The notes below the pieces were generated by a model. It had not been told where the DNA came from. It saw nothing but the letters and a program-made list of their open reading frames with translations, and searched no databases. A stretch of 64,000 nucleotides of DNA. Origin: a virus. This document shows, piece by piece, positions 34,038 to 42,160 of the stretch. Location of the stretch: the IMG/VR virus record IMGVR_UViG_3300035670_000017, positions 1-64,000 of that record; one strand, given 5' to 3'. How positions within the stretch are numbered: the stretch's first letter is position 1; each line of letters starts with the position of its first letter. Made by a program: the position numbers and the translations under genes.

Positions 34038-34868
34038 ATGCCTCAACTGAAAAACCTCAAGTCCACTGATATCATCTTCACTGAAAAGACAGAGCCTGGT
34101 CTGTACGTAGCCAAAAACGGCTGGTACGCAAAACAGCTCGACAACTTACAGATTCAACTCTTTAACCCACAAGGGGAGCCTGTGTCGGAATCTCGATACG
34201 GCTGGGAAGACTTTGATACAGGGGAAGATTGGACAGTCTTCTTTTTATCCTTTGCTGATCGTTACGGGCGTTCCATTGACGCCGTCACGAAATGGAACCC
34301 AGCTCACTTTCCGCGCGGTACGATCGTCTTCGTCGATAGTCTCGCCTATTCCTGTGATGAAGATCGTAGACAGTTTTACACTGTCGACAAGATTATTCAA
34401 AACGGAGGACATAGCTTCGTAATTGAAGCTATGGAGGTTAACGACGAAGAAGGCTCATTCAAGGGTCGGCCTGAGTCCTTTAACATTAACTGGGTGACAG
34501 GTATCATGTACCGCCCACCGGTGTCAGGGGTAGTGACCGAAGAGCCTGTCTCGGCTTATGATTACCCTGGAGCTATGTCTGATAGCCGTGACTTCTTTAC
34601 TTGGCTCACTCATAACCATCCTCATCCTTTCAAAAAGCACCCAGTTCAATGGGTGAACTACGATAAGGCACTGAAGCGCCTAATGAGTATGAACCTAGCG
34701 ACCAGCTCCGGCTGGGAATACAGGATCAAGACCAAAGAGGCAGCTAAATTCCTGAAGAAAAATCCGCACTGGATGTTCATGACTGTCAAGGAGGTCGAGA
34801 AGCAAGAAGCGGAAGAATACGAGCGCTTGAATTCCTCCTTCAACTTCTACGAGCAATATGACTATTAA
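34038..34868 (+). CDS. Unknown protein
   Basis: 276 residues after AAAAGGAAAC. The N-terminal half looks like a small beta-barrel type fold (PGLYVAKNGWYAKQLDNLQIQLF; FPRGTIVFVDSLAY); the second half is rich in aromatic residues and His (WLTHNHPHPFKKHPVQWVNYDK). No family is recognised. It is co-transcribed with the phosphatase-like gene and ends just before a terminator. Confidence 0.7.
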   Translation: MPQLKNLKSTDIIFTEKTEPGLYVAKNGWYAKQLDNLQIQLFNPQGEPVSESRYGWEDFDTGEDWTVFFLSFADRYGRSIDAVTKWNPAHFPRGTIVFVDSLAYSCDEDRRQFYTVDKIIQNGGHSFVIEAMEVNDEEGSFKGRPESFNINWVTGIMYRPPVSGVVTEEPVSAYDYPGAMSDSRDFFTWLTHNHPHPFKKHPVQWVNYDKALKRLMSMNLATSSGWEYRIKTKEAAKFLKKNPHWMFMTVKEVEKQEAEEYERLNSSFNFYEQYDY

Positions 34869-34886
34869 GTCATCATGAAAAATACA

Positions 34887-34922
34887 CATCTACACAAGGG
34901 TCGAAAGGCCCTTGTGTAGATG
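34887..34922 (+). terminator. Terminator hairpin
   Basis: A 14-bp stem (CATCTACACAAGGG), extendable to 16 bp with a GAAA loop, followed by CTGTTTATTTTTTG. Confidence 0.9.
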
Positions 34923-34937
34923 CTGTTTATTTTTTGT

Positions 34938-34978
34938 CCTTTTATAAAAAATTTCATTCACATATACTCTACATGAGG
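34938..34978 (+). promoter_or_regulatory. Two-block promoter-like motif, copy 3
   Basis: CCTTTTATAAAAAATTTC starts at 34938, and 23 nt later CATATACTCTACATGAGG lies at 34961-34978. The following leader (GAGGAC...CAATAGTCC) is almost the same as that behind copy 6. Confidence 0.75.
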
Positions 34979-35037
34979 ACAACATCAATAGTCCAAACTT
35001 TATCACATCAATCCCCTCTTTCATAAAGGAAATCAAA

Positions 35038-35379
35038 ATGTCCTTCAAACACAAATTCATGGATGCTCATCAAACTGAAATCCTGTCTCAAGCACAACTG
35101 CATGAGAAGATGGATAACATCACTGAATGCGCTGGTATCGTCTCTTATTCGGACGACACCATTGTATTCTTCGCACCACATGGCGAAAGCCCTAGCTGGA
35201 TGCGCCACCTGAACAAGCTGGGCTTTGTCGAAATCATCTATCGCACCCACCCCGGTGTTAATGGCAGCATCGATACAGCTCAAAAGCTGGTGCAGAAATT
35301 CTACGCAGGTCAATACGCCATCTACGACATCGGCGTACTGCGCAACTACCTCGAAACAACCCTGTCCATGGACTTCTAA
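35038..35379 (+). CDS. Unknown small protein
   Basis: 113 residues (MSFKHKFMDAHQTEIL at the start) behind AAAGGAAATCAAA. Acidic and aromatic alpha/beta protein without recognised motif. It is the first gene after a promoter motif. Its ribosome binding site and first codons resemble those of the next gene (MPFKLKV), which suggests an old duplication of the start region. Confidence 0.72.
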   Translation: MSFKHKFMDAHQTEILSQAQLHEKMDNITECAGIVSYSDDTIVFFAPHGESPSWMRHLNKLGFVEIIYRTHPGVNGSIDTAQKLVQKFYAGQYAIYDIGVLRNYLETTLSMDF

Positions 35380-35389
35380 GGAAATCAAA

Positions 35390-35902
35390 ATGCCCTTCAA
35401 ACTCAAAGTAGCCAAAGAAACACTCCCAGGTAAAGGCCCTGGTGTCTACCTCTACGGTCCTTACGTGACCCCTCGTATCCATGATGCGATCTCGCAGTTC
35501 ATGGCGGCGCACCGGATCGATGATCCTCGGTACATCGCTCGCACCAAAGTCACAGCTTTCTTCCAAGGCGGCTGTGACAAGCGTGATGGTCAGTTCATCT
35601 TCTTGGAACTGCTGCGTTCCTGGGAAAGTCTGGATCCTGCTGATGTGGCTGAATTTGAGCGCTTGCTCAATGAAGCCATCGAAGGCAAGGTTCCTACTTG
35701 CCAGACTGAAATCCGTATCGCACCTAACACCCAGGGTGCGTATTATTTCATCACAGAGATCAGTAAGGAAACTGGATGTAGCTACAACTCCGGCAATGCC
35801 TTCACTCCTGTTTACTTCTTCCCGGAGAACAATGAACAGTGGTGGAAGGTTTACAACCTGTGCAAGGAAATGGGTCTGACCATCGGTTTCCCTCAGTTCT
35901 AA
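35390..35902 (+). CDS. Unknown protein
   Basis: 170 residues from ATG 35390, which follows AAGGAAATCAAA; the longer open frame upstream overlaps the previous gene. The product contains a helix-rich middle (LDPADVAEFERLLNEAIEGK) and several aromatic loops. No family is recognised. It is part of a four-gene run with 10-14 nt gaps. Confidence 0.72.
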   Translation: MPFKLKVAKETLPGKGPGVYLYGPYVTPRIHDAISQFMAAHRIDDPRYIARTKVTAFFQGGCDKRDGQFIFLELLRSWESLDPADVAEFERLLNEAIEGKVPTCQTEIRIAPNTQGAYYFITEISKETGCSYNSGNAFTPVYFFPENNEQWWKVYNLCKEMGLTIGFPQF

Positions 35903-35913
35903 GGAATTTAATC

Positions 35914-36303
35914 ATGCGGTCTATCTCTGTTGAAAAGTTGAATCAGTCTAATTTCTTCCGTCTGATCATGAATGTGTTGTTTCAGAACCTGACTTTGGTC
36001 GTTGTTCTGAAGCAATCCACGGCTGGAACTAATCGCCGCAGCTACGCGATCCATCACGATGAATGGGAAGTGAGCGCAGTGTCTGAAAGCACTATTCGTT
36101 TTCAACACTGCCATACGTCCAACTATATCGTTTTCTGGAGTAAGGGCGAACTGACCCTATCTAATAATCCGGATTTTTATCTGGAATCCATTACATGCGT
36201 CGATAGTCGCATGAACCCTCAGTTCATCTACACAGCTGGATCGAATAAGATCTTGGTCGGCAATAAAGTCGACATCCCTTTTGAACTGCAAAACACCAAT
36301 TAA
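35914..36303 (+). CDS. Unknown protein, possible relative of the next gene
   Basis: 129 residues from ATG 35914 after AAGGAATTTAA. It reads as a small beta-rich domain (LTLVVVLKQSTAG, RSYAIHHDEWEVSAV, FYLESITCVD). The order of elements and the phrase YLESI...D resemble NLESMHLIAAD in the next protein, so the two may be distant paralogs. No family is recognised. Confidence 0.7.
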   Translation: MRSISVEKLNQSNFFRLIMNVLFQNLTLVVVLKQSTAGTNRRSYAIHHDEWEVSAVSESTIRFQHCHTSNYIVFWSKGELTLSNNPDFYLESITCVDSRMNPQFIYTAGSNKILVGNKVDIPFELQNTN

Positions 36304-36316
36304 AAGGAAATACAAA

Positions 36317-36697
36317 ATGCACGCTTTCACTCTTGTAAACCTGACACTCACCCGAATGGGTGCAATTCTGAAAGAGCGATTCGAGCAGCAAGACGTCTTG
36401 CTGCTGCTGGCCCGCAACGAAGAAGACAACGAAGTGACTGCTATCTTCCTGGATAGCAACACATACGCTTGGTGTATCGATCCCATGAAAAACGCATTGG
36501 TCTTCACGTCCAATCAGGTAACGTCTCCTGTTATCCAGCTGTCTCCATTGGGACTGAGCGTCGTCTATGGGAATACACAACTGAATCTGGAATCGATGCA
36601 CTTGATCGCCGCTGATCGTTCGGTCAAGTTCAGCCTGGATCAAAACCTTCGACCAGAATGCAGCTTCGAGCTGTACACCAAGTACCTGGTCAACTGA
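36317..36697 (+). CDS. Unknown protein, possible relative of the previous gene
   Basis: 126 residues from ATG 36317 after AAAAGGAAATA. Beta-rich (QDVLLLLARNEEDNEVTAIFLD; LSVVYGNTQLNLESMHLIA), with no recognised motif. It is the last gene before a strong hairpin. Confidence 0.7.
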   Translation: MHAFTLVNLTLTRMGAILKERFEQQDVLLLLARNEEDNEVTAIFLDSNTYAWCIDPMKNALVFTSNQVTSPVIQLSPLGLSVVYGNTQLNLESMHLIAADRSVKFSLDQNLRPECSFELYTKYLVN

Positions 36698-36720
36698 CCC
36701 TCTCGTCCTTCGACAACCCA

Positions 36721-36759
36721 CATATAGACTCATGACCGCAAAGGTCATGAGTCTATATG
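36721..36759 (+). terminator. Terminator hairpin
   Basis: A perfect 17-bp stem (CATATAGACTCATGACC) with a GCAAA loop, followed by CTTTTTGATG. The T tract runs straight into the start of the next gene. Confidence 0.85.
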
Positions 36760-36766
36760 CTTTTTG

Positions 36767-37303
36767 ATGACTAACATGTCAAAAGAAGATTTCACATCCG
36801 ACACAGCTGCCGTTGAGCAGCTGTGTCGGAGTATGAAGATAAGTTCAGATGCATTCACAATGCTGACACTGCTATGTTTCTTGGCGTTTTGCTTGCTCTC
36901 ACCGCGTGAGGTCAAGCTTTATAGCTACGGAATATCAGTGCTTACTATTGTCTTGGTCTGGATAGCGGTCTGGCGTTTCAATATGATCCTCATTGGGTTA
37001 AGCAACCTTCTTGAGGAAACCATTGAAAAACCAGACACCCCCAGTAAGCACCAAAAGCTCATACTCAACACGATGCAATTTGTCATGCGCACAGCGATTC
37101 CGATTTATCGGCGTTGCGCTGCGATCAACATTTGCGTCGGCGTATGTGCCGTGGTACTGACTGTGTCGGGTATAGGCGTAGAGACCTACATATGGCCTGC
37201 GATAGCCATAGGTTTTTGCGTTCTCAACTGCCTTGTAGCCTACAGCGCAAGGTATCAACTCTTCTTACATCGCGAGAAGATTTTCAACCCCGCCTTAGGA
37301 TGA
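36767..37303 (+). CDS. Four-helix membrane protein, unknown
   Basis: About 178 residues. The start is ATG 36767 or 36776; neither has a ribosome binding site. Two hydrophobic helices (about residues 30-70), a charged middle (LLEETIEKPDTPSKHQKL) and two more helices give a likely four-span inner-membrane protein. The same plan, two helices, a cytoplasmic middle and two helices, is seen in the next gene and in the gene at 47902. Function unknown. Confidence 0.65.
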   Translation: MTNMSKEDFTSDTAAVEQLCRSMKISSDAFTMLTLLCFLAFCLLSPREVKLYSYGISVLTIVLVWIAVWRFNMILIGLSNLLEETIEKPDTPSKHQKLILNTMQFVMRTAIPIYRRCAAINICVGVCAVVLTVSGIGVETYIWPAIAIGFCVLNCLVAYSARYQLFLHREKIFNPALG

Positions 37304-37361
37304 CGTGAGCCCTTGAAGATTCAAGAACACCGTCCTGAGGTAAACAAATCGGAGATTTCCA

Positions 37362-37910
37362 ATGACTTTCATTGATTACCACAAGATTAAGTTCTTTCAT
37401 TCCTTCCATGTTGCTCAAGCTACTCAGTTTCTGACGATCATCTTCACGATCACTTTGACTGGCATGCTTGATCTGTATAACCTGCCTACATGGTACACCG
37501 CAATGCCCTATGTGTTTTGCGCTGTTACCTACGCCGGTGTCATGGCTGCGAATATGATCTTCAAGGACTACATCCAGCACGTTGAATACATCTCGATCAA
37601 ATACAAGCTGACTCGTGAGAGCCAGTTTGGTAGCCATGCTGCTGGCATCAACCGCATGTGCACCTGGCTGCGCCGTTGGATGGTGTACGGTCTGACTGGC
37701 TCTTTCGCCATCAACGCCAACATCATGATCGTGCTACTCATCGCATACATTGAATACGACTTCACATATGTGCCCGAACACTGGTTGGACTTCCTGTACA
37801 ACTTCGGTGTTGGGTACTGTGTCTTCGTTGTTATCGTGACTTTGATCTTTGGCATCATCAAAGAGATTGCTGTCAAGCGCATGCGCAAGATGCTCAATCG
37901 CCGCCATTGA
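37362..37910 (+). CDS. Four-helix membrane protein, unknown
   Basis: 182 residues with CGGAG before the ATG. Hydrophobic helices lie at about 18-37, 44-66, 108-130 and 142-165, and a basic tail follows (KEIAVKRMRKMLNRRH), which points to a cytoplasmic C-terminus. The middle loop is charged (YISIKYKLTRESQFGSH). No family is recognised. It is in a small-gene island, so it may act at the host membrane early in infection. Confidence 0.72.
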   Translation: MTFIDYHKIKFFHSFHVAQATQFLTIIFTITLTGMLDLYNLPTWYTAMPYVFCAVTYAGVMAANMIFKDYIQHVEYISIKYKLTRESQFGSHAAGINRMCTWLRRWMVYGLTGSFAINANIMIVLLIAYIEYDFTYVPEHWLDFLYNFGVGYCVFVVIVTLIFGIIKEIAVKRMRKMLNRRH

Positions 37911-38021
37911 AAACTTCAAATAGTCAGTAGATACAATGTATAAACGCACCTGTTAATTCAGGTCAGGCTACTTCCCTTCACAAAATTCTCCTATCAACTC
38001 TTTCATAGTCAAAGGTACATC

Positions 38022-38063
38022 ATGTCTAAAAGCATAGTGTATAAGGACTGTGTGAACTCATGA
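38022..38063 (+). CDS. Possible 13-residue leader peptide
   Basis: The reading frame MSKSIVYKDCVNS has its own AAAGG site 6 nt before the ATG. Its stop codon TGA (38061-38063) overlaps the GAGG ribosome binding site of the next gene and lies inside the stem of the hairpin that covers this site. The layout resembles translational coupling or attenuation, in which a ribosome on the leader opens the hairpin. No protein evidence exists for a peptide this small. Confidence 0.4.
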   Translation: MSKSIVYKDCVNS

Positions 38064-38090
38064 GGTAAGCAATGATCTTGCCTCATGAGT
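38055..38090 (+). promoter_or_regulatory. Hairpin covering the ribosome binding site and start of the next gene
   Basis: ACTCATGAGG pairs perfectly with CCTCATGAGT, and four more pairs (one G-T) continue inwards. The GAGG site of the 38072 gene is in the left stem and its ATG is in the loop. It could block translation, or it could be a terminator for the upstream gene. Confidence 0.55.
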
Positions 38091-38407
38091 CTTACGCATC
38101 GCCTGTCTTCCATGTACTTGGGGAAGGTAAATATGCAGCGGCTCTAGAAGGCACTCCATATCCAACCCCAGTATTTTACATTGATCGACTACCCACGGAT
38201 GAAAAGTCCTTGTGGCGTGTAAAGGTTGATTACTCCATCGGCTTTAGTGAAAATATGCTCCAGCGCTCAGATGTACTGGAGTATATGATCCAAGCCCAGC
38301 AGTTCCTGGATTCGTCTAGTCTCAAAGCTGTACGAAGTTCGGTGACTCGTTTACTAGAGTACTGGAAAACGAAATTCCCTCGCGGGGTTCCTGACGCCGT
38401 GCTCTAA
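38072..38407 (+). CDS. Unknown small protein
   Basis: 111 residues from ATG 38072, with GAGG 6 nt upstream. Mixed alpha/beta, ending with a helix (VRSSVTRLLEYWKTKF). No motif is recognised. The start lies in the loop of a hairpin and just behind a possible leader peptide, so its translation may be controlled. Confidence 0.62.
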   Translation: MILPHESYASPVFHVLGEGKYAAALEGTPYPTPVFYIDRLPTDEKSLWRVKVDYSIGFSENMLQRSDVLEYMIQAQQFLDSSSLKAVRSSVTRLLEYWKTKFPRGVPDAVL

Positions 38408-38414
38408 CCAGCCC

Positions 38415-38451
38415 GTATATGCCCTTTGTAAAAATAAACAAGGGCATATAC
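38415..38451 (+). terminator. Hairpin overlapping a promoter motif
   Basis: GTATATGCCCTT pairs with AAGGGCATATAC across the AT-rich part between the two promoter blocks. It may end transcription of the previous gene, but it may also be only a by-product of the promoter sequence. Confidence 0.45.
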
Positions 38452-38462
38452 TTCAATTGAGG
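38423..38462 (+). promoter_or_regulatory. Two-block promoter-like motif, copy 4
   Basis: CCTTTGTAAAAATA starts at 38423, and 22 nt later CATATACTTCAATTGAGG lies at 38445-38462. A 6-8 bp stem-loop (AGGATA...TATCCT) follows directly. Confidence 0.75.
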
Positions 38463-38516
38463 ATAGCATAGAAGTTATCCTTTATCAACCTTCCCTTTCA
38501 AATAGGATACATCGTT

Positions 38517-39014
38517 ATGTCCGATACCAAAATCAAGCAACTGTCCGAAGCCGCCGCAGCTATCTCCAAGGACATCCAAGCCGCCGTCGGTGGTTTCTCC
38601 AAGGACCGCAAATCGGCTGAAATCGACGAAGGCAAGATCTACCTGGAACACGCAGCCAAGGAAGGTCTGACTCAGGAGATCATCGACCAGAAGGAAAACT
38701 TCGACAAGACTTTCCTGGCTGGTAACATCCATGCCACCACTGTGATGGCTGAAGAAGCAGTCAAGGCTGACAATTCTCTGAAGGACGAAACCTTCGAAGT
38801 CAGCATCAAGGGCAGCAAGTCCACCCAGTTCACTGCTCGTGTGACTCCCTTCAAGGAAGGTGTGATGGCTGGCCGTGACGGTCAACCTGATCGCCCCTGG
38901 GTCAAGAAGGGCGGCGCCACTGGCTCCATCAAGACCACTACCGGTTCGCGTGGCGATCTGGGCGCTGCCATTCAGCACGCCGAGACCACCTTCTCCGAAC
39001 TGTTGAAGGGCTAA
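38517..39014 (+). CDS. Unknown, probably highly expressed protein
   Basis: 165 residues after TAGGATACATCGTT. The third codon positions are strongly biased to C and G, more than in neighbouring genes, which suggests very high expression. The N-terminus is a long amphipathic helix (KQLSEAAAAISKDIQAAVGGF); the C-terminus has a Gly/Ser/Thr-rich region (KKGGATGSIKTTTGSRGDLG). No family is recognised. It has its own promoter motif and terminator, so it is a single-gene unit. An abundant early protein is the best reading; its job is unknown. Confidence 0.75.
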   Translation: MSDTKIKQLSEAAAAISKDIQAAVGGFSKDRKSAEIDEGKIYLEHAAKEGLTQEIIDQKENFDKTFLAGNIHATTVMAEEAVKADNSLKDETFEVSIKGSKSTQFTARVTPFKEGVMAGRDGQPDRPWVKKGGATGSIKTTTGSRGDLGAAIQHAETTFSELLKG

Positions 39015-39035
39015 GCCTAAAAGCATTAGCTACCA

Positions 39036-39071
39036 CTACTCTCTCCAGACCTTTCGGTCTGGAGAGAGTAG
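39036..39071. terminator. Bidirectional terminator hairpin
   Basis: A perfect 16-bp stem (CTACTCTCTCCAGACC) with a TTTC loop, followed by GTAGTTTATTTTTTTC, between convergent genes. Confidence 0.9.
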
Positions 39072-39089
39072 GTAGTTTATTTTTTTCGC

Positions 39090-39965
39090 TTAAGCGATAG
39101 GTGCCACGTTAGCAGCGGCGGTGCGCTCAGCATCGGCCTTGAAGCCAGCATTAGCGGCAGCCAAGACGTCAGGAGCGATTTCCTTGATAAACGATGCCTT
39201 GTTGAAAGGATCAGCGTTAGTCAAGTTGGTAAAGTCCATAATTTCCTTAGCAAAGGCATCAATGCCGTTACCCACAGCAGACACACCAGCGTAACCGATG
39301 GTCAGGCGACCCAATTCGGAAGCAGTCGTCAGATCACGAACACCAGTGATTTCACCGTTACCCAGAGGCCAGAAGTTGGTGGTCAGCCAAGCCTTCTCAA
39401 TACCACGGTGGATAGGATCTGGTTCGTAAGCCAAGATTGTAGCCGAGTACCAGTCAGCCAACAGGTCAGTAGGTGTGTTAGCACCCAAAGTAGTCAGCAT
39501 AGCAAACTTGCTGTCTGGGTCCATGATACCGTAGCGGATCCAGATGTCATGGAAACGCTGGATAGGACGACCATACAACTCGATGAACGAGAAGCTTGGC
39601 TCCGTGCGAGCACGAACCACGTTGGTAGGTTCTTGCATCATTTCACCAGCGCCACCGGCGGCGTGATCGTCAGCTTCCACAGTCAGACCAGCGTTATAGC
39701 CATCAACACGGATAGCCTTACGCTCCATCAGGTTACGGAACGAGGCATGCCATTGTGCAGGATTGGGCATCAGGTTGAAGAATCGAGGAGATTCAATAAC
39801 CACGATTTCCAGAGGTTTGCGAACATAGCCCTGTTCGCTCAGTGTGTTGGCCAGGTCTGGCGACCAGCCGAAAAAGCCACCTTCGGCAAGGTTCAGCATG
39901 TTGGGGTTGTTACCCATACCACCGTATGCCGAGTTGCCAATGAGTGTTTGTTCATTGCGCTTCAT
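39090..39965 (-). CDS. Tail tube protein (probable)
   Basis: 291 residues, with GGAG before the ATG. The gene lies directly downstream of the sheath gene on the same strand, the usual place of the tube gene in contractile-tail phages and in phiKZ (gp29-gp30). The middle is beta-rich and contains ARTEPSFSFIELYGRPIQRFHDIWIRY, in line with a tube beta-barrel; an Ala-rich helical C-terminus follows. Codon use is strongly biased, as expected for a protein made in many copies. The assignment is mainly by position. Confidence 0.72.
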   Translation of the reverse strand: MKRNEQTLIGNSAYGGMGNNPNMLNLAEGGFFGWSPDLANTLSEQGYVRKPLEIVVIESPRFFNLMPNPAQWHASFRNLMERKAIRVDGYNAGLTVEADDHAAGGAGEMMQEPTNVVRARTEPSFSFIELYGRPIQRFHDIWIRYGIMDPDSKFAMLTTLGANTPTDLLADWYSATILAYEPDPIHRGIEKAWLTTNFWPLGNGEITGVRDLTTASELGRLTIGYAGVSAVGNGIDAFAKEIMDFTNLTNADPFNKASFIKEIAPDVLAAANAGFKADAERTAAANVAPIA

Positions 39966-39992
39966 CTATATTTCTCCAAACATTTAAAAAGG

Positions 39993-40030
39993 CTACCTAG
40001 GGACAGACCGAGACCTATTTACCTAGGTAG
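39993..40030 (-). terminator. Hairpin between sheath and tube genes
   Basis: A 9-bp stem (CTACCTAGG/CCTAGGTAG) with a 20-nt loop. It may adjust the ratio of sheath to tube transcripts rather than stop all transcription. Confidence 0.5.
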
Positions 40031-40043
40031 TAACTTTCATTGA

Positions 40044-42110
40044 TTACTCAGCGTTTTGCAGACGCTCGATACGGTCCGATTGGACGTACAGAGTTTGAAC
40101 CGTCTTCATGCCAGGGGCGCCGAAGCCAATTGGCAGAGTCCAGCTGAAGTTGCGCATTTCATCCAGCTCTGTCACCACAGCCTTCGGAACGATCACGAAG
40201 CGATCGTCGAAGATACCCTTGCAGGCATTAGCCACGCTGTTATTGACACGCTGCACCAGCTGCAGATTCGTCAGATCCGAGCGACCGGTGAACAGACGCC
40301 ATGTGCGGTGACCAATCTTGTTCAATTGGCACACACCCATCACGTTGATCATGCTGGTCAGCACAGAGGTATCGTCAGGATAGACGGTACGGTATGCAGG
40401 GATGAAGTAGCTGCGACGGTCAAAGCGTTGGATCCAGTTCAGACCCACATCCCAGAAACGGTTACGCACCGATTCAGGCACAAACACCATGTTGATGTCT
40501 GTCAGCTCTTCGATCAGGTTACCAGGATTACCGTCAGGACGAGCACTGCCCTTCCAGCGACCATCCGAAGCACCCATGTAGCGAGCCATCTTGATCAAGA
40601 TCTCGTACGTAGCAGGCACACGGTACTGAGTGTTACGGATAACACCCGAGCAGCCCATGATCAGCGCACGCGTAGCGGGAGTACCAAACCACAGCGATTC
40701 AGGATAGCTCAGCACACGAGCGCGCAGCGACACAGCCGAAGAGTGCTCTTCGCTTTCTGTCAATGGACGCGCACCGAAGACGTGAGTGCCCAATACCAGG
40801 AAGGTATCGTGACGTTGAGAGATGAAGCTTGGCAGATCCATCTTGGTTTCCATAGGGAAACCGCTATCGTAGAAGATCGACTGGATGTGGTAAGCCAGAT
40901 CCATCACGGGGTCCTTGCGATCACGGTAACGCTTGATGTAAGCGGAGACCATCTCGGCAAAGATCTCATCGTTCATGGTGCCATCAGAGCCTCCAGCAGC
41001 AGTCACGTCCGTGTAACGAGAGAATGTCAGAGCATCGCTGTCGTTCGAGAAGATGAAGCTGTGGTAAGGAACACCAAAGGTGCTTTGGCCGGTGATCACG
41101 TTGAACAGACCGCTATCTTCAGGAGAGTCACCGAAGTCACTCCACTGATCGATGAAGGGGATTTCCGCTTCATGGAACGCAGCCAGCAGGGTATCCAGGT
41201 AGTTCTGGTAAATATAGAACTTACCAAAAGGAGGATACTCGATGGGGTAGCGAGGATCAGTCAGATTGCTGTAAGCGCTCTTGACACGATCACCGATGAA
41301 CAGGTCTTGATTGGACACAGGGTCCTTCACACCAGGCTTGAACGTCACACCCACCTGCTGCTCGCCGAAGATGGTCTTGACCACGCTAGCTGCGCTAGTA
41401 GGGGTCTCGCGGTCCACGATCGAGAAGTAATAAGGGAACGCCTTGTAGGTGTTCATCATGTTGTATGGAACGTCTTCCATGTTCGAATTGGGAGTCCAGA
41501 AACGAACACCCAGACGGTTGCCATAAGCGCCTTGGCTATCCACGACGAAGTCGAAGATAGGGTAACGCTCAGAGACCGTACCAGTGGTGGGATCAATTTG
41601 ATTGCCTGCCACCATCGTGTAGCCACCGACTGCATCTGCATCGCCGGTGTTCTTGGAAGTCACCACCCACTTGACCTTGTAACCATCAGCAGTACCGATG
41701 ATCTGAGGATCACCCAGAGCGTCAGTCCAGATGGAGCCATCGGCGTTACGACGATACTGGTCGACCTTGGTCTTCAGTACGTCCAGCCACAGCGTCAAGT
41801 TGGCCTTAGGGCCTGCGTCTTCAGGAATCAGACGCTTGTAGACACAAGCGTTAGCTTCTTGATTGGCGCGGTTTGCAAAGATAGTTGCGTGGTTGTAATA
41901 CGCGCTACCTGCGGAGAAAGTGTTAGAGCCATAGATGTTCTCACGCTCGGCACCAGCCAAGAGCAGTTCATCCGTGGAGCCTTTTTCTGCCCAAATCAGA
42001 AAAATTGGAAGATGTTGTGGAGCAGCTTCCGACTGGGTAGGTATTTGCTGAGTCGAGAGATCCTCAATACCCAGGTCTTCGACCATTGGCGCGCCATTGA
42101 CGATTGCCAT
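40044..42110 (-). CDS. Tail sheath protein
   Basis: 688 residues, with AAAGGATCG before the ATG. The N-terminus (GAPMVEDLGIEDLSTQQIPTQSEAAPQHLPIFLIWAEKGSTDE) follows the plan of phage sheath proteins, where an early strand is followed by a P.HLP.. turn. The C-terminal region contains the conserved sheath core: TSMINVMGVCQLNKIGHRTWRLFTGRSDLTNLQLVQRVNN, in which a cysteine/asparagine loop and the final helix-strand unit interlock neighbouring subunits. The protein forms the contracting outer tube of the tail. Codons are strongly biased, as in other abundant structural genes. The size is in the range of phiKZ gp29. Confidence 0.88.
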   Translation of the reverse strand: MAIVNGAPMVEDLGIEDLSTQQIPTQSEAAPQHLPIFLIWAEKGSTDELLLAGAERENIYGSNTFSAGSAYYNHATIFANRANQEANACVYKRLIPEDAGPKANLTLWLDVLKTKVDQYRRNADGSIWTDALGDPQIIGTADGYKVKWVVTSKNTGDADAVGGYTMVAGNQIDPTTGTVSERYPIFDFVVDSQGAYGNRLGVRFWTPNSNMEDVPYNMMNTYKAFPYYFSIVDRETPTSAASVVKTIFGEQQVGVTFKPGVKDPVSNQDLFIGDRVKSAYSNLTDPRYPIEYPPFGKFYIYQNYLDTLLAAFHEAEIPFIDQWSDFGDSPEDSGLFNVITGQSTFGVPYHSFIFSNDSDALTFSRYTDVTAAGGSDGTMNDEIFAEMVSAYIKRYRDRKDPVMDLAYHIQSIFYDSGFPMETKMDLPSFISQRHDTFLVLGTHVFGARPLTESEEHSSAVSLRARVLSYPESLWFGTPATRALIMGCSGVIRNTQYRVPATYEILIKMARYMGASDGRWKGSARPDGNPGNLIEELTDINMVFVPESVRNRFWDVGLNWIQRFDRRSYFIPAYRTVYPDDTSVLTSMINVMGVCQLNKIGHRTWRLFTGRSDLTNLQLVQRVNNSVANACKGIFDDRFVIVPKAVVTELDEMRNFSWTLPIGFGAPGMKTVQTLYVQSDRIERLQNAE

Positions 42111-42160
42111 ATTCGATCCTTTCTTGCGAAATAAAATACTTCGATGGAGAAGTTTATAAA

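Noticed and set aside
34973-35026. A 17-codon frame starting in promoter copy 3 (MRTTSIVQTL...)
   Set aside because: Its ATG is part of the promoter motif and has no ribosome binding site; the similar leader behind copy 6 does not keep the frame.
40056-42134. A 692-codon open frame opposite the tail sheath gene
   Set aside because: It mirrors the sheath gene over its full length. Its open state follows from the biased codons of that gene, and the product is His/Arg/Val-rich with no domain and no proper ribosome binding site.
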